Below, piece by piece: positions 1 to 10,868 of a DNA stretch of 64,000 nt. Source of the stretch: Geomonas silvestris (GTDB taxonomy: Bacteria; Desulfobacterota; Desulfuromonadia; Geobacterales; Geobacteraceae); NCBI RefSeq assembly GCF_014193515.1, contig NZ_BLXX01000005.1:186001-250000 (forward strand). The letters are read 5' to 3'. Numbering within the stretch: position 1 is the stretch's first letter; the number at the start of each line of letters is the position of its first letter. The notes under the pieces were generated by a model. The model saw only the letters and a program-made list of their open reading frames with translations, had not been told where the DNA came from and did no database searches. A program made the translations under genes and the position numbers.

Positions 1-329
1 CCGCGCGCCTGAGCGACCTGGCCATCATCACCTCCGACAACCCGCGCACCGAGGATCCCCAGGCGATCCTGGCCGATGTCCGGGCCGGGGTGGCACCGCT
101 CGGGCTCAAGGAATACGGCGCCGACGAGCTGGCGGCGGGTTTCGAGCAGAAGGGTTTTGCCACCATCGCGAACCGCCGCGATGCGATCCGCGCGGCGCTG
201 AAGGCGGCGCGCCCGGGCGACATCGTGGTACTGGCCGGCAAAGGGCACGAGGACTACCAGATCATCGGTACCCAAAAGCACCACTTCGACGACCGCGAAG
301 AGGCCGCCGAGGCGTTGAAAGAGCTGTAG
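1..329 (+). CDS. murE: UDP-MurNAc-L-Ala-D-Glu--2,6-diaminopimelate ligase MurE, C-terminal part (5' end outside window)
   Basis: The reading frame is open from base 3 and ends at TAG 327-329. The visible ~108 residues are the end of the third (ligand-binding) domain of a Mur ligase. They include TSDNPRTEDP near the start, the MurE motif in which DNPR contacts the meso-diaminopimelate substrate, and LAGKGHEDYQ near the end. MurE adds the third stem-peptide residue in the cytoplasm; DNPR argues for diaminopimelate rather than lysine. It is followed 59 bp later by murF, the next enzyme of the pathway. Only the N-terminus and ATP site are missing, cut by the window edge. Confidence 0.95.
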   Translation, partial: ARLSDLAIITSDNPRTEDPQAILADVRAGVAPLGLKEYGADELAAGFEQKGFATIANRRDAIRAALKAARPGDIVVLAGKGHEDYQIIGTQKHHFDDREEAAEALKEL

Positions 330-388
330 CATCATGTTCGTCCGATCAGTCGGATCGGTCCGATTCTAGAAAATAAGCAGGAGCAGTA

Positions 389-1798
389 ATGGCACCATTT
401 ACCCTTGAAGAGCTGGCCCAGGCAACCGGCGGAACCACGCTGGGTGCGGCGGGCGCGAGCGCAACCGGCGTCTCCACCGACTCGCGCAGCGTTTCCGGCG
501 GACAGCTCTTCGTGGCCTTGCGGGGCGAGCGCTTCGACGGCCATGACTTCATCTGCGCTGCGGCCGAGCGCGGCGTCACCCTTTTCCTGGTGGACAGCGC
601 CTGGCAGGCGGCTCATGAGCTTCCGGCCGGCTGCTCCGCGGTCGTGGTTCCCGACACCCTCAAAGCCTTGGGCGACCTGGCCGCCTGGCACCGGCGCCGC
701 TTCAAGATCAAGGTGGTGGGGATTACCGGCAGTAACGGCAAGACCACGACCAAGGAGATGCTGGCGCGCATCCTGACCCAGACCGGCCCCGGCCTCAAGA
801 CCGAGGGGAACCTGAACAACCTGATCGGCCTGCCGCTCACCCTCTTGCGCCTGACCGGCAAGGAGCGCTGGGCGGTGCTGGAAATGGGGATGAGCGCCTT
901 TGGCGAGATCGACCGCCTGGCCGAGATCGCGGCACCGGACCTGGGGATCATCACCAACGCCTTCCCGGCGCACCTGGAGACCCTGGGGAGCGTGGAAGGG
1001 GTGGCCAAGGCCAAGGGAGAGCTCTTCCTGCGCCTGAAAGACGGCGCCTATGCCATCTACAACGTGGATGATCCCCTCATCTCCAAGTGCCCGACCCACG
1101 CCGACGTGAACCGGCTCACCTTCGGGCTGCGCGGCGCCGAGGTGAGCAGCGCCTCCATCAAGAGCCTGGGGAAGAAGGGGGAGAGCTTCACCCTGCGGCT
1201 CCCGAACGAGGAGTTCCCGGTAGAGCTCGCCGCGTACGGCCGTCACAACATCTACAACGCGCTGGCAGCGGCGGCCGCGGCCTACGCGCTGGGGATTCCC
1301 GGCGAGGTGATCAAGCAGGGACTCGAAGATTTCACCCCGTACGACAAGCGTTTCCAGCTCGAAGAACACGCAGGAGTGGTGCTCGTCGACGACAGCTACA
1401 ACGCGAACCCCGCCTCGATGAACGCCGCACTCACGACCCTCAAGGAGATCTGCGATGCCGGTCGTGCCGTTGCGGTTTTAGGCGACATGCTCGAACTCGG
1501 GCTGGGGACCGAAGAGGCCCATCGCGAGCTCGGCAAACAGGCCGCGGCCAATGTGGAGCGGCTCTACCTCCTGGGCGACCTGGCCACGCTGGTGGCCGCA
1601 GGTGCGCTCGAGGCCGGAATGACATCCGATCAGGTCCTGGTGGCGCAGAGCCATGAAGAGATCGCCAGGGACCTGCTGGCCTGGCTGCAACCGGGCGATT
1701 GTGTAATGGTCAAGGGTTCCCGCGGCATGCGCATGGAGCGGGTGGCGCAAGCGGTGAGGGATGCCCTGGGGACTCCGGTGCAAGGAGGAAATAACTGA
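389..1798 (+). CDS. murF: UDP-MurNAc-tripeptide--D-alanyl-D-alanine ligase MurF
   Basis: ATP-dependent cytoplasmic ligase that adds D-Ala-D-Ala to UDP-MurNAc-tripeptide. The 469-residue protein has the usual three Mur domains: an N-terminal substrate domain (VSTDSRSV motif, about residues 29-36), a central ATPase with P-loop [14 protein letters not shown] (about 111-124), and a C-terminal domain with [11 protein letters not shown]. Length is normal for the family. ATG 389 is preceded by GGAGCAG-like sequence (about 379-385). The TGA stop shares one base with the mraY ATG, which indicates translational coupling in the dcw operon. Confidence 0.97.
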   Translation: MAPFTLEELAQATGGTTLGAAGASATGVSTDSRSVSGGQLFVALRGERFDGHDFICAAAERGVTLFLVDSAWQAAHELPAGCSAVVVPDTLKALGDLAAWHRRRFKIKVVGITGSNGKTTTKEMLARILTQTGPGLKTEGNLNNLIGLPLTLLRLTGKERWAVLEMGMSAFGEIDRLAEIAAPDLGIITNAFPAHLETLGSVEGVAKAKGELFLRLKDGAYAIYNVDDPLISKCPTHADVNRLTFGLRGAEVSSASIKSLGKKGESFTLRLPNEEFPVELAAYGRHNIYNALAAAAAAYALGIPGEVIKQGLEDFTPYDKRFQLEEHAGVVLVDDSYNANPASMNAALTTLKEICDAGRAVAVLGDMLELGLGTEEAHRELGKQAAANVERLYLLGDLATLVAAGALEAGMTSDQVLVAQSHEEIARDLLAWLQPGDCVMVKGSRGMRMERVAQAVRDALGTPVQGGNN

Positions 1799-2874
1799 TG
1801 CTGTACCACCTGCTCTTCCCGCTCGCCTCGAGCTACAAGCTTTTCAACGTCTTCAAGTACTTAACCTTCCGCACCATCTACGCCATGATCACGGCGCTGG
1901 TGCTCTCCTTCATCGTGGGCCCCTGGGTGATCCGCAAGCTGGAAGGGCTGCAGGCCCGCCAGGTGATCCGCACCGACGGCCCCGAGTCGCACCTGAAAAA
2001 ACAGGGGACCCCCACCATGGGTGGCGTCCTCATCCTGGTCTGCATCATCGTACCGACCCTGCTCTGGGCCGACCTAAGAAACGCCTTCATCTGGCTTACC
2101 CTCTTCATCATCGGCGGCTACGGCCTCTTGGGCTTCTTCGACGACTACAAAAAGGTGGTGGAGAAGAACCCGAAAGGGCTCTCCCCGCGCCAGAAGATGT
2201 TCTGGCAGATCCTTTTGGCGGGCGCCGTCGCCATCACGCTCTACAACCTCCCCGGTTTTTCCACCGAGCTCTACCTCCCCTTCTTCAAGAAGGTGCACCC
2301 CGAGCTGGGGCTGCTCTTCATCCCGTTCGTCACCGTGGTGATCGTCGGGGCCAGCAACGCGGTGAACCTCACCGACGGCCTGGACGGCCTGGCCATCGGG
2401 CCGGTCGCCATCAACGCCGCGACCTACATGCTCTTTTGCTACATCGCCGGTAACGCGAAGCTCTCAGGCTACCTGGCGATCCCGTACGTGCCGGGTGCCG
2501 GCGAACTGGCGGTTCTCTGCGGCGCGGTCATCGGCGCGGGCCTTGGTTTCCTCTGGTACAACTCGTACCCCGCCGAGGTCTTCATGGGGGACGTCGGCTC
2601 GCTCGCTCTGGGCGGCGGTCTGGGAACCCTGGCGGTCCTGACCAAGCAGGAGATCCTCCTGGTGATCGTGGGGGGCGTCTTCGTGGTCGAAGCACTTTCG
2701 GTGATCTTCCAGGTCGGCTCCTACAAGTACCGCGGCAAGCGCATCTTCCGGATGGCGCCGATCCACCACCACTTCGAGCTGAAAGGGGTGGCGGAGCCGA
2801 AGATCATCGTGAGGTTCTGGATCATCACCATCATCCTCGCACTGGTGGCGATCTCGACCCTGAAGATGAGGTAG
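1798..2874 (+). CDS. mraY: Phospho-MurNAc-pentapeptide transferase MraY
   Basis: Integral membrane enzyme that transfers phospho-MurNAc-pentapeptide to undecaprenyl phosphate to form lipid I. The 358-residue sequence carries the family signatures: the N-terminal [10 protein letters not shown] loop, [16 protein letters not shown] with the catalytic aspartates, and the [12 protein letters not shown] histidine motif near the C-terminus, with about ten hydrophobic segments between them. Start ATG overlaps the murF stop by one base and has GGAGG (about 1785-1790) upstream. Full-length and ordinary. Confidence 0.97.
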   Translation: MLYHLLFPLASSYKLFNVFKYLTFRTIYAMITALVLSFIVGPWVIRKLEGLQARQVIRTDGPESHLKKQGTPTMGGVLILVCIIVPTLLWADLRNAFIWLTLFIIGGYGLLGFFDDYKKVVEKNPKGLSPRQKMFWQILLAGAVAITLYNLPGFSTELYLPFFKKVHPELGLLFIPFVTVVIVGASNAVNLTDGLDGLAIGPVAINAATYMLFCYIAGNAKLSGYLAIPYVPGAGELAVLCGAVIGAGLGFLWYNSYPAEVFMGDVGSLALGGGLGTLAVLTKQEILLVIVGGVFVVEALSVIFQVGSYKYRGKRIFRMAPIHHHFELKGVAEPKIIVRFWIITIILALVAISTLKMR

Positions 2875-3004
2875 CAAGGCTTAAGCGGGTACTCACCATT
2901 TTTTCCGCAAATGAGGGTGGTTTTCAGGTAGTATGCTGAGTTTTTCGGGACGATCCGCCCCGACGGGGCCCGCCCCGGACTTCGGCATGGCAAGGCGAAA
3001 AGCG

Positions 3005-4366
3005 ATGGAACTTAACGGGAAAAAGGTTTTGGTGGTAGGTCTGGCCCGCACGGGCGTGGCGGTGGTGCGCTTTCTGGCGCAGCAGGGCGCCGAGGTGACC
3101 GTGACGGACATGCGCGACGAGGAGAAGCTGGCCGAGAGCCTGGCAGAACTTGCCGACCTGGAGCTCAACCTGGAGCTGGGGCGCCACGTGCCGCACAGCT
3201 TTTTGATGGCGGACCTTATCGTGGTGAGCCCGGGTGTCCCGATGGACATCAAGCCGCTTCTGATGGCGCGCTCCCAGCACCGCCGCGTGGTGAGCGAGGT
3301 CGAGCTCGCCTCCTGGTTCATCGAGGCCCCCATGGTCGCCATCACCGGCACCAACGGGAAGACCACCACGACCACCCTGACCGGCGAGATCTTCAAGGCC
3401 TGTGGTTTGGAGACCTTCGTGGGGGGGAACATCGGCCGGCCGCTCATCGAGCTGGCAAGCTCCGGCGAACGCGTGGACCGCGTGGTGGTGGAGCTCTCCT
3501 CCTTCCAGCTGGAGGGGATAGAGAGCCTGCGCCCCAACGTGGCGGTGCTTTTGAACCTGACCGAGGACCACCTGGACCGCTACGCGAGCTTCCAGGAGTA
3601 CATCGACGCCAAGCTGCGCATCTTCGAGAACCAGACCTCCGAGGACTTCGCGGTCCTAAACATCGACGACCCGCTGGTCGCGGCCTGCGCCGGGAAGCTC
3701 AAGGCGCGCGTCTTCCCGATGAGCCGGCTTCAGGAGCTGGAAGAGGGGATCAGCTACCGCGACGGGTTCATCACCTTCGCCCACAACGGCAAGGTGCTCC
3801 GCTTCGGTACCGACGGCTTCCGCCTCAAAGGGGTGCACAACCTCGACAACATCATGGCGAGCCTCGCCGCGACGCTCCTGCTGCGCTGCGACGGCGACTG
3901 CGCCTACCAGGCGGTCCGCACCTTCAAGGGGCTGCCGCACCGCATGGAGTTCGTCACCGAGTTTAACGGCGTCTCCTGGTACGAGGATTCCAAAGGTACC
4001 AACGTGGGGAGCGTGGTGAAGTCGCTGGAGAGCTTCCCGGCCAACATCACCCTGATCGCCGGCGGCAAGGACAAGGGTGGTTCCTACCAGCCGCTCGCCG
4101 AACTGGTGGCCAACCGGGTGAGCCACCTGATCCTGATCGGCGAGGCGCGGGTGCGCATCAACGAGGAGCTCGGCCACCTGACCGACACCCGCCTCACCTC
4201 GAGCCTCGAGGAGGCGGTCGAGTTGGCGGGAACACTGACCCAGCCGGGCGGCGTGGTACTCTTCTCGCCCGCCTGCTCCAGCTTCGACATGTTCAAGGAT
4301 TACGCGGAGCGCGCCGAGCGCTTCAAGGCGGCGGTGCGCGCGCTTGAAGAGGAGGCCAAGGGGTGA
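3005..4366 (+). CDS. murD: UDP-N-acetylmuramoyl-L-alanine--D-glutamate ligase MurD
   Basis: Cytoplasmic ligase that adds D-Glu to UDP-MurNAc-L-Ala. From ATG 3005 the protein is 453 residues, starts [17 protein letters not shown] and matches the usual MurD N-terminus. The frame stays open upstream to ATG 2933, but the 24 extra residues are Pro/Arg-rich and unlike MurD, so 3005 is preferred; ATG 2987 is a second alternative. The P-loop is [11 protein letters not shown] (about residues 115-125), followed by FVGGNIGRP, and the C-terminal part has [20 protein letters not shown]. The end overlaps the ftsW GTG by 4 bp. Confidence 0.95.
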   Translation: MELNGKKVLVVGLARTGVAVVRFLAQQGAEVTVTDMRDEEKLAESLAELADLELNLELGRHVPHSFLMADLIVVSPGVPMDIKPLLMARSQHRRVVSEVELASWFIEAPMVAITGTNGKTTTTTLTGEIFKACGLETFVGGNIGRPLIELASSGERVDRVVVELSSFQLEGIESLRPNVAVLLNLTEDHLDRYASFQEYIDAKLRIFENQTSEDFAVLNIDDPLVAACAGKLKARVFPMSRLQELEEGISYRDGFITFAHNGKVLRFGTDGFRLKGVHNLDNIMASLAATLLLRCDGDCAYQAVRTFKGLPHRMEFVTEFNGVSWYEDSKGTNVGSVVKSLESFPANITLIAGGKDKGGSYQPLAELVANRVSHLILIGEARVRINEELGHLTDTRLTSSLEEAVELAGTLTQPGGVVLFSPACSSFDMFKDYAERAERFKAAVRALEEEAKG

Positions 4367-5466
4367 AACGGGTAGAGGGGTTCGACATCATAGTCCTCGT
4401 CATGGCGGTGATCCTCACCTGCTTCGGCGTGGTCATGGTCTACTCCGCCTCCTCGGTGATGGCCGCCAAGAAGTTCCACGACGGGTTCTACTTTTTAAAG
4501 CGCCAGTCGCTCTTCGCCCTGATTGGTTTCATCGGCATGGGCATCTTGATGCAGATCGACTACCACGTCTGGAAGAAGTGGGCGGTGCCGCTCTTTTTCA
4601 CCTGTTTTTTTCTGCTCCTCTTGGTGTTTCTCCCCGGCATAGGCGGGACCGCCAAGGGGGCTTCGCGCTGGATCCGGCTTCCCGGCTTCAACTTCCAGCC
4701 CTCCGAGCTGGCCAAGGTGGCGCTCATCATCTATATGGCCTACTCGCTGGACAAGCGCCAGGACAAGCTGAAGCAGTTCATGTCGGGCTTTTTCCCGTAC
4801 CTCTTGATCCTGGGCGTCTTCATCGTGGTGCTTTTGTGCCAGCACGACATGGGGGCCGCCATGACCATGGGGGCGGTCGCCATCGTGATGCTTTTCGCCG
4901 CCGGGACCCGGGTGCAGTACATCGTCGGCATGCTGTTGGTGGCGCTCCCCGGCGTCTGCTTCCTGATCTTCACCAAGGCCTACCGAATGCGGCGCATCAC
5001 GGCGTTCCTGGATCCGTGGCAGGATCCAACGGACGCGGGATTCCAGATCATCCAGTCCTGGCTGGCGCTGGGGACCGGCGGGGTCTTCGGGCAGGGGCTC
5101 GGTGAGGGAAAACAGAAACTCTTCTATCTCCCCGAGGCGCACACCGACTTCATCCTGTCGGTATGCGGCGAGGAACTCGGATTCATAGGCGTCATCGTGA
5201 TAGCCTCCATGTTCCTGTTGCTGGTGCAGCGCTCCATACGGGTGGCGATTGCGGCCGAGGATAACTTCGGTCGCTTCCTTGCGTTCGGGATCGCGATCCT
5301 CATTGGCCTTGAAGGTTTCATCAACATGGCGGTGGTCACCGGGATGCTCCCCACCAAGGGGATCGCGCTTCCCTTCGTGAGCTACGGTGGCAGCTCGCTG
5401 ATCATCACACTCTGCGCGGTGGGCATCCTGCTCAACGTGTCCACCAAGATGAGGGTCGCGGCATGA
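4363..5466 (+). CDS. ftsW: SEDS peptidoglycan glycosyltransferase FtsW
   Basis: Polytopic membrane protein of the SEDS family, which polymerises lipid II at the division septum with its cognate class B PBP. The 367 residues show about ten hydrophobic segments, the early [11 protein letters not shown] motif, the long periplasmic loop containing [20 protein letters not shown], and the C-terminal [11 protein letters not shown] signature. GTG start overlaps the murD stop by 4 bp; the reading of this as FtsW rather than RodA rests on its position between murD and murG. The stop overlaps murG ATG by 4 bp. Confidence 0.95.
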   Translation: MKRVEGFDIIVLVMAVILTCFGVVMVYSASSVMAAKKFHDGFYFLKRQSLFALIGFIGMGILMQIDYHVWKKWAVPLFFTCFFLLLLVFLPGIGGTAKGASRWIRLPGFNFQPSELAKVALIIYMAYSLDKRQDKLKQFMSGFFPYLLILGVFIVVLLCQHDMGAAMTMGAVAIVMLFAAGTRVQYIVGMLLVALPGVCFLIFTKAYRMRRITAFLDPWQDPTDAGFQIIQSWLALGTGGVFGQGLGEGKQKLFYLPEAHTDFILSVCGEELGFIGVIVIASMFLLLVQRSIRVAIAAEDNFGRFLAFGIAILIGLEGFINMAVVTGMLPTKGIALPFVSYGGSSLIITLCAVGILLNVSTKMRVAA

Positions 5467-6536
5467 GGCTGGTCATTGCAGGAGGCGGCACCGGGGGGCA
5501 CCTCTTTCCCGGCATAGCGATCGCCGAGGAGTTCCTGGCGCTCAACCCGGCGAACGAGGTGCTCTTCGTCGGCACGAGCCATGGCATCGAGGCGCGCCTG
5601 CTCCCCAAACTCGGCTACCCGCTGGCGCTCATTTCGGCAAGCGGCGTGAAGGGGCTCGGTACCGCCAAGAAGGTCCTGAGTGCGGCGCGCATGCTCTACG
5701 GCTACGCACAGTCCCGCAAGATTTTAAAGGAGTTCAAGCCCGACCTGGTGCTCGGTGTCGGCGGCTATGCCTCGGCGCCCCTGGTGATGGCGGCACGCGG
5801 CATGGGGATCAAGAGCTTCATCCACGAGCAAAACGCCTTCCCCGGCCTGGCCAACAAGCTTTTGGGGCGTTTCGTGGAGCGCGTCTTCATCTCCATGAAG
5901 GGGGCGGAGGGGTTCTTCCCCAAGAACCGCACGCTCATGACCGGCAACCCGATCCGCAAGGAGATCCTCTGGGGCTTCCAGGAGCGGCAGCAGCGCGCAA
6001 CCGAAGCTTTCAGCCTGTTGATCTTCGGCGGCAGTGCCGGGGCGCACCGGATCAACACCGCCGTTATCGAGGCGCTTCCTTTTCTGGAAGGGGTAAAGGA
6101 GAAGCTGCGCATCACGCATCAGACCGGCGAGAAGGACCAGGCGCTGGTGCGGGACGCCTATCGCGCTGCCGGTTTCCAGGCCCAGGTGTCGAGTTTCATC
6201 GACAACATGTCCACCGCCTACGGAGCCGCCGACCTGGTCGTCTGCCGCGCCGGGGCGACCACCATCGCCGAGATCACCGCCTGCGGCAAGGCCTGCGTGT
6301 TCATACCGTTTCCCTACGCGACCGACGACCACCAGCGCAAGAACGCCGAGTCGCTGGTGAACGAGGGGGCCGGCTTCCTGATCGTCGAGGACGACCTGAG
6401 CGGCGAGGTATTGGCCAAGCAGCTGCTCGAGCTCATGGAAGACCCGAAGCGGCTGGCCGCCGTGGAGCGCAACGCCCGGAGTCTTGCCCAACTCGACGCC
6501 GCCCAGGTCATCGTCACGGCGATGATGGAAAAATAG
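5463..6536 (+). CDS. murG: UDP-GlcNAc--undecaprenyl-PP-MurNAc-pentapeptide GlcNAc transferase MurG
   Basis: Membrane-associated GT28 glycosyltransferase that converts lipid I to lipid II on the cytoplasmic face. The 357-residue protein opens with AGGGTGGHLFPGIAIAEE, has VGGYASAPLV and HEQNAFPGLANK in the N-terminal domain, and FGGSAGAHRIN plus CRAGATTIAEI and PFPYATDDHQ in the nucleotide-sugar domain. Start ATG lies in an ATGA overlap with ftsW. The tight operon is interrupted downstream by a 166-bp repeat-bearing spacer before murC. Confidence 0.96.
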   Translation: MRLVIAGGGTGGHLFPGIAIAEEFLALNPANEVLFVGTSHGIEARLLPKLGYPLALISASGVKGLGTAKKVLSAARMLYGYAQSRKILKEFKPDLVLGVGGYASAPLVMAARGMGIKSFIHEQNAFPGLANKLLGRFVERVFISMKGAEGFFPKNRTLMTGNPIRKEILWGFQERQQRATEAFSLLIFGGSAGAHRINTAVIEALPFLEGVKEKLRITHQTGEKDQALVRDAYRAAGFQAQVSSFIDNMSTAYGAADLVVCRAGATTIAEITACGKACVFIPFPYATDDHQRKNAESLVNEGAGFLIVEDDLSGEVLAKQLLELMEDPKRLAAVERNARSLAQLDAAQVIVTAMMEK

Positions 6537-6550
6537 AAACCTGAGAAACC

Positions 6551-6687
6551 GGTTCTACGTTCTACGTTCTAGGTTCTACGTTAGAACCAGAAGCGAAACT
6601 TGCGGTCGGTTTACCGTTCTCCGGGAGGACCAGGAACCGGCAGGGAAGATTCTCAACCTAGAACGTAGAACATAGAACCTAGAACAG
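6551..6687. repeat. Heptad (GAACNTA) repeat element, inverted pair, between murG and murC
   Basis: The left arm (6551-6588) is built from TTCTACG/TTCTAGG heptads; the right arm (6654-6687) is the reverse complement kind, GAACGTA, GAACATA, GAACCTA. The arms are separated by about 65 bp and can fold back on each other. The same design recurs at 38687-38793 and 44022-44148, so this is a dispersed family. It sits in the only sizeable gap of the otherwise compact mur gene run. Confidence 0.8.
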
Positions 6688-6702
6688 CCTTTAGGAGTTT
6701 TC

Positions 6703-8085
6703 GTGTACGGAAAAATAGAGAAGATCCATTTCGTCGGCATCGGCGGCATCGGCATGAGCGGCATCGCCGAGGTGCTCTTGAACCTGGGCTACAAGGTATC
6801 CGGCTCCGACCTGCGCGCCTCGGAGATCACCGAGCGGCTGGCCGGGTTGGGGGGCGAGATCTACTTTGGCCACGCCAAGGAAAACCTGAAAAACGTCGAC
6901 GTGGTGGTGATCTCCTCCGCGGTGCACGACGACAACCCCGAGGTGGTCGAGGCGCACCTGAACCTGATCCCGGTCATCCCGCGCGCCGAGATGCTCGCCG
7001 AGCTCATGCGCATGAAGTACGGCATCGCGGTGGCTGGCACCCACGGCAAGACCACCACGACCTCCATGGTGGCGACGCTCCTCTCCAAGGGGGGGATCGA
7101 CCCGACCATCGTGATCGGAGGGCGCTTGAACTCCATCGGCACCAACGCGCGCCTGGGGCAGGGGCAGTTCCTGGTGGCCGAGGCGGACGAGTCGGACGGC
7201 TCCTTCCTGCTCCTGTCGCCGACCATCGCCGTGGTCACCAACATCGATGCCGACCACCTGGACTTCTACAGCGGCATCGAGGAGATCAAGGACACCTTCG
7301 TCGAGTTCATCAACAAGGTCCCCTTCTACGGGCTGGCGGTCCTCTGCCTCGATAACCCGAACGTGGCGGAGATCCTCCCCAAGGTGAAGAAGCGCTTCAC
7401 GAGCTACGGCCTCTCGGCCCAGGCCGACTTCCGCGCCACCGAGGTGAAACTCTCCGGCTTCTCGACCAGCTTCGTCGCGCACCACAAGGGGACCCGCCTG
7501 GGCGAGATCTCCTTCGCCATGCCCGGCGCCCACAACGTCTTGAACGCCCTCGCCGCCATCGCGGTCGCCATGGAACTCGACGTCCCGTTCGAGACGATCC
7601 AGGCGGGCTTCGCAGCCTTTGGCGGAGTGGGACGCCGCTTCCAGATGAAAGGCGGCGCCAACGGCGTCATGGTGGTCGACGACTACGGCCACCATCCGAC
7701 CGAGATCCGCGCCACCCTGGCAGCCGCCAAATCGGGATGGGACCGCCGCCTGGTCGTCGCGTTCCAGCCGCACCGCTACTCGCGCACCAAGGAACTCTTC
7801 GAGGAGTTCGTCACCGCGTTCCACGACGCCGACGTCTTGCTCCTCACCGACATCTACCCCGCGGGCGAGGCCCCTATCGAAGGGGTAACCGCCGAAGCGC
7901 TCAGCACCCGGATCCGCAGGCACGGGCAGAAGGACGTCACCTGGATCTCGGACCGCGAGGCGCTCTACCAGCACCTGGAGCAGGTGCTGCAGCCGGGCGA
8001 CATCCTGCTCACCCTGGGTGCCGGTAACATCTGGCAGGTGGGCGAGGTGATGCTGGAGCGGCTGGCTGCCAAGGGAGAGCAGTAA
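6703..8085 (+). CDS. murC: UDP-N-acetylmuramate--L-alanine ligase MurC
   Basis: First amino-acid ligase of the stem peptide (adds L-Ala to UDP-MurNAc, cytoplasm). The 460-residue protein has [15 protein letters not shown] at the N-terminus, the P-loop [11 protein letters not shown] (about residues 110-120), EADESDGSF, and [10 protein letters not shown] followed by FQPHRYSRT in the C-terminal domain. GTG 6703 is chosen as start: it follows TTAGGAGTT (SD at about 6691-6698) and gives the normal MurC N-terminus. The stop is 2 bp before the murB TTG. Confidence 0.96.
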   Translation: MYGKIEKIHFVGIGGIGMSGIAEVLLNLGYKVSGSDLRASEITERLAGLGGEIYFGHAKENLKNVDVVVISSAVHDDNPEVVEAHLNLIPVIPRAEMLAELMRMKYGIAVAGTHGKTTTTSMVATLLSKGGIDPTIVIGGRLNSIGTNARLGQGQFLVAEADESDGSFLLLSPTIAVVTNIDADHLDFYSGIEEIKDTFVEFINKVPFYGLAVLCLDNPNVAEILPKVKKRFTSYGLSAQADFRATEVKLSGFSTSFVAHHKGTRLGEISFAMPGAHNVLNALAAIAVAMELDVPFETIQAGFAAFGGVGRRFQMKGGANGVMVVDDYGHHPTEIRATLAAAKSGWDRRLVVAFQPHRYSRTKELFEEFVTAFHDADVLLLTDIYPAGEAPIEGVTAEALSTRIRRHGQKDVTWISDREALYQHLEQVLQPGDILLTLGAGNIWQVGEVMLERLAAKGEQ

Positions 8086-8087
8086 CC

Positions 8088-8987
8088 TTGACCGGCGGTC
8101 TGGAAACCGTGCTGGCCGGGCTGCGCGGCGACGCCAAAAGAAACGAGCCGATGGCGCGCCACAGCTCGCTCAAGGTGGGCGGTCCGGTCGACCTCTACCT
8201 GGAGCCGGCGGACCTAATCGACCTGCAGAACGCCCTGGCCGTGTTGCACAAGGAAAAGATCCCCTACTTCGCGGTGGGGGGCGGCTACAACCTCCTGGTC
8301 CGCGACGGCGGATTCCGCGGCTGTGCCGTATCCCTGAAACGCCTCGATGAAGTGACGCCGCTCCCCGGGCTGCGGCTGGAGGTCGGTGCGGGGGTGATCA
8401 ACGGAAGGCTCTGCAAGGTAGCAGCCGAACACTCCCTGACCGGTGTCGAGTTCCTGGTCGGCATCCCCGGCAGCTTCGGCGGCGCGCTCACCATGAACGC
8501 CGGCGCCCACGGAGGCGAGACGCTCAAGCGGGTGGAGAGCCTGGTGACCGTGCGCGGCGGCAAGGTGCTCAGCAGAGTGCGCGACGATCTCGACTTCGGT
8601 TACCGCTACCTCACCCTGCAACCCGGGGAGGTCGTGGTCGGCGCGACGCTGCAGTTGGAGCAGGGGGAGCGCAGCAGCATAGAAAAAACCATGGCGGATT
8701 TTCTGGCGCACCGCGGAGGGGCGCAGATGGTCGGCTTTCCCAATGCCGGCTCGTTCTTCAAGAACCCGCCGGGGCAGCAGGCCTGGCAGCTCATCGACCT
8801 GGCCGGCCTGCGCGGGTGCCAGGTAGGCGGCGCGCAGGTCTCCGAGGTACACACCAACTTCCTGGTGAACCGCGGCGGCGCCAGCGCGGGCGATTTCCTG
8901 AAACTGGCGGCGCTCATCAAGGAGAAGGTGCTCGCACAAAGCGGCATCGAGCTGCAGGAAGAAGTCCGGATCGTCGGGGAAGACTAA
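8088..8987 (+). CDS. murB: UDP-N-acetylenolpyruvoylglucosamine reductase MurB
   Basis: FAD/NADPH-dependent reductase that makes UDP-MurNAc, the precursor used by MurC. The 299-residue sequence is of the short MurB type: [29 protein letters not shown] (FAD binding), [20 protein letters not shown], the YRYL segment, and [12 protein letters not shown] with the catalytic Ser. Start is TTG 8088 with AGGGAG upstream (about 8072-8077). Close spacing to murC and ddl places it in the same transcript. Confidence 0.95.
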   Translation: MTGGLETVLAGLRGDAKRNEPMARHSSLKVGGPVDLYLEPADLIDLQNALAVLHKEKIPYFAVGGGYNLLVRDGGFRGCAVSLKRLDEVTPLPGLRLEVGAGVINGRLCKVAAEHSLTGVEFLVGIPGSFGGALTMNAGAHGGETLKRVESLVTVRGGKVLSRVRDDLDFGYRYLTLQPGEVVVGATLQLEQGERSSIEKTMADFLAHRGGAQMVGFPNAGSFFKNPPGQQAWQLIDLAGLRGCQVGGAQVSEVHTNFLVNRGGASAGDFLKLAALIKEKVLAQSGIELQEEVRIVGED

Positions 8988-9007
8988 CGATACGAAGGAA
9001 TACGAAC

Positions 9008-9925
9008 ATGACGCTTGAGGAGCTTAAAAAGAAGAAGATCGGTGTCCTGATGGGCGGGCTTTCCGCCGAGCGCGAGGTCTCTTTGAAAAGCGGCGGCGCA
9101 GTGCTCGCCACCCTGAAGGCCAAGGGGTACCGGGCGGTTGGCATCGACGTGAACCGCGACCTTCCGGGCCAGCTCTCGGCCGATGCAATCGAAATCGCCT
9201 TCGTTGCCCTGCACGGCCGCTTCGGCGAGGACGGATCGGTCCAGGGTGTCCTGGAGCTCATGGGCATCCCCTACACCGGCTCCGGCGTCTTGGCCAGCGC
9301 GCTCGCCATGGACAAGGTCTTCTCGAAGATCGTCTTCCGCTCCGCAGGGCTCACCGTCGCTCCCTACCAGGTGCTGCGCCGCGGCGAGAAGCGCCCGCTC
9401 TCCTTCGCGGTTCCCGCGGTGGTGAAGCCGGCCCGCGAAGGATCCTCGGTCGGGGTCAGCATCGTGAAGGATCCCGCCGACATGGACGCCGCCCTCGACG
9501 AGGCCTTCCGCTACGACGACCAGGTGCTGGTGGAGCGCTTCATCGACGGCCGCGAGGTGCAGGTAGGCATCCTGCACGGCAAGGCGCTGGGCGCCATCGA
9601 GATCGTTCCCAAGAACGAGTTTTACGACTTCGAGGCGAAGTACACCCCCGGCATGGCGGAGCACATCCTGCCGGCCAGGCTGCCGGCCCAGATCTACGCC
9701 GAGGTCCTCAACGCCGGCGAAGTCGCGCATGCTGCCTTGAGCTGCGACGGCTACAGCCGGGTCGACTTCCTGGTGACCGAGGCGGGCGAGGCCTACATCC
9801 TCGAGGTGAACACGCTTCCCGGGATGACCGACCTAAGCCTCCTTCCCGAGATCGCCCGAGGGGCCGGGATCGACTTCCCGGAACTGCTCGAGCGGATCCT
9901 GCTCGGTTCGGGGCTTAAGATTTAA
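9008..9925 (+). CDS. ddl: D-alanine--D-alanine ligase
   Basis: ATP-grasp ligase that makes D-Ala-D-Ala for MurF. From ATG 9008 the protein is 305 residues (normal for DdlB). Signatures seen: [18 protein letters not shown] at the N-terminus, [17 protein letters not shown], the ATP-grasp region with [13 protein letters not shown], and [18 protein letters not shown] with the metal-binding Glu/Asn. The frame is open upstream through murB sequence, but AAGGAA (8995-9000) and the family N-terminus fix the start at 9008. It lies 20 bp behind murB. Confidence 0.95.
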   Translation: MTLEELKKKKIGVLMGGLSAEREVSLKSGGAVLATLKAKGYRAVGIDVNRDLPGQLSADAIEIAFVALHGRFGEDGSVQGVLELMGIPYTGSGVLASALAMDKVFSKIVFRSAGLTVAPYQVLRRGEKRPLSFAVPAVVKPAREGSSVGVSIVKDPADMDAALDEAFRYDDQVLVERFIDGREVQVGILHGKALGAIEIVPKNEFYDFEAKYTPGMAEHILPARLPAQIYAEVLNAGEVAHAALSCDGYSRVDFLVTEAGEAYILEVNTLPGMTDLSLLPEIARGAGIDFPELLERILLGSGLKI

Positions 9926-10025
9926 ATTCGCCGGAGACGTTAAAAACAATTGACAATCGGCAATCGAAAGTGTGAAAACAGTCAGTTATTATCCGGCAGA
10001 CGGTCGGGGAGATTTACGGTAATCC

Positions 10026-10853
10026 ATGCGCGACCTACACGTCAAAAATAAGCGCCAAGCTCCGCAAAACCGGGTGAAGAAAGCACCCAAACAGCGGAAG
10101 CCGATCAACTGGCGCCCGATCCTTACCTGGCTATCCCGGGGGATCGGAGGGGCGGCGCTCGTTGGCGCGCTCGTTTTCGGCAGCGTGCAGCTTTACCGTC
10201 TGGTGTCACGCACGACCTTCCTGTGCCTGGAAACCATCGAGGTGTCGCAGCTCACCCGCCTCTCGCGCAGCGAGATCGTCGCGCTCGCCGGGGTAAAGCC
10301 GGGCGACGCCATGCTCGGCATCAAGCTTAAGGAAATAGCGGAAGAACTCTCCAAGAACCCGTGGATCGAGAAGGTCCAGGTGCAGCGCTTCTTCCCGCAC
10401 ACCCTCTCCATCAGGCTCGCCGAGCGCACGCCGCGTGCGGTCGCCAACGTCGGCTGCCTCTACTACGTGGACACCAAGGGCGAGCTCTTCAAGCCGCTCA
10501 TGGAGGGGGACCAGCTCGACTACCCGCTCATCACCGGGCTCAGCGAGCAGGACGTGCAGAGCGATCCCAACGGGAGCAAGGAGGCGCTCAAGGACGCGCT
10601 GGCGCTCATCGACAGCCTCAAGGCCGGCCGCGTGTTCAGCCTCGAGGACGTCTCCGAGATCCACTACGACAAGGGCTACGGCTTCACCCTGTTCACCATG
10701 CAGGGGGGAGTCCCGGTGAAGCTCGGCAACGGTGGCTTCTCCGACAAGCTGGCGCGCCTGGGGAACATCTACCGGGACCTCAAGCCCCAGATGCAGGCGT
10801 TGGACTACATTGACCTGGATTACAGTGACAAGATCATAGTGAAAAAAGCGTAG
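10026..10853 (+). CDS. ftsQ: Cell division protein FtsQ (DivIB family)
   Basis: Bitopic inner-membrane divisome protein that links early and late division proteins through FtsB/FtsL. The 275 residues show a basic cytoplasmic tail (about 1-40, many Lys/Arg), one transmembrane helix (about 42-62), a POTRA domain starting at FLCLETIEVSQLTRLSR with NPWIEKVQVQRFFPHTLSI, and a C-terminal FtsQ domain. Position between ddl and ftsA supports the call. The 100 bp upstream (9926-10025) has no other gene. Confidence 0.93.
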   Translation: MRDLHVKNKRQAPQNRVKKAPKQRKPINWRPILTWLSRGIGGAALVGALVFGSVQLYRLVSRTTFLCLETIEVSQLTRLSRSEIVALAGVKPGDAMLGIKLKEIAEELSKNPWIEKVQVQRFFPHTLSIRLAERTPRAVANVGCLYYVDTKGELFKPLMEGDQLDYPLITGLSEQDVQSDPNGSKEALKDALALIDSLKAGRVFSLEDVSEIHYDKGYGFTLFTMQGGVPVKLGNGGFSDKLARLGNIYRDLKPQMQALDYIDLDYSDKIIVKKA

Positions 10854-10868
10854 TAACAAGGGGGGAGC

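Noticed and set aside
332-1369. Long - strand open frame of 345 codons opposite murF
   Set aside because: Shadow of murF in GC-rich DNA; the composition is low-complexity (Gly/His/Arg/Ala rich) and no family motif is present.
6551-6687. Complete insertion sequence at the heptad element
   Set aside because: No transposase frame is present; the element is only about 140 bp.
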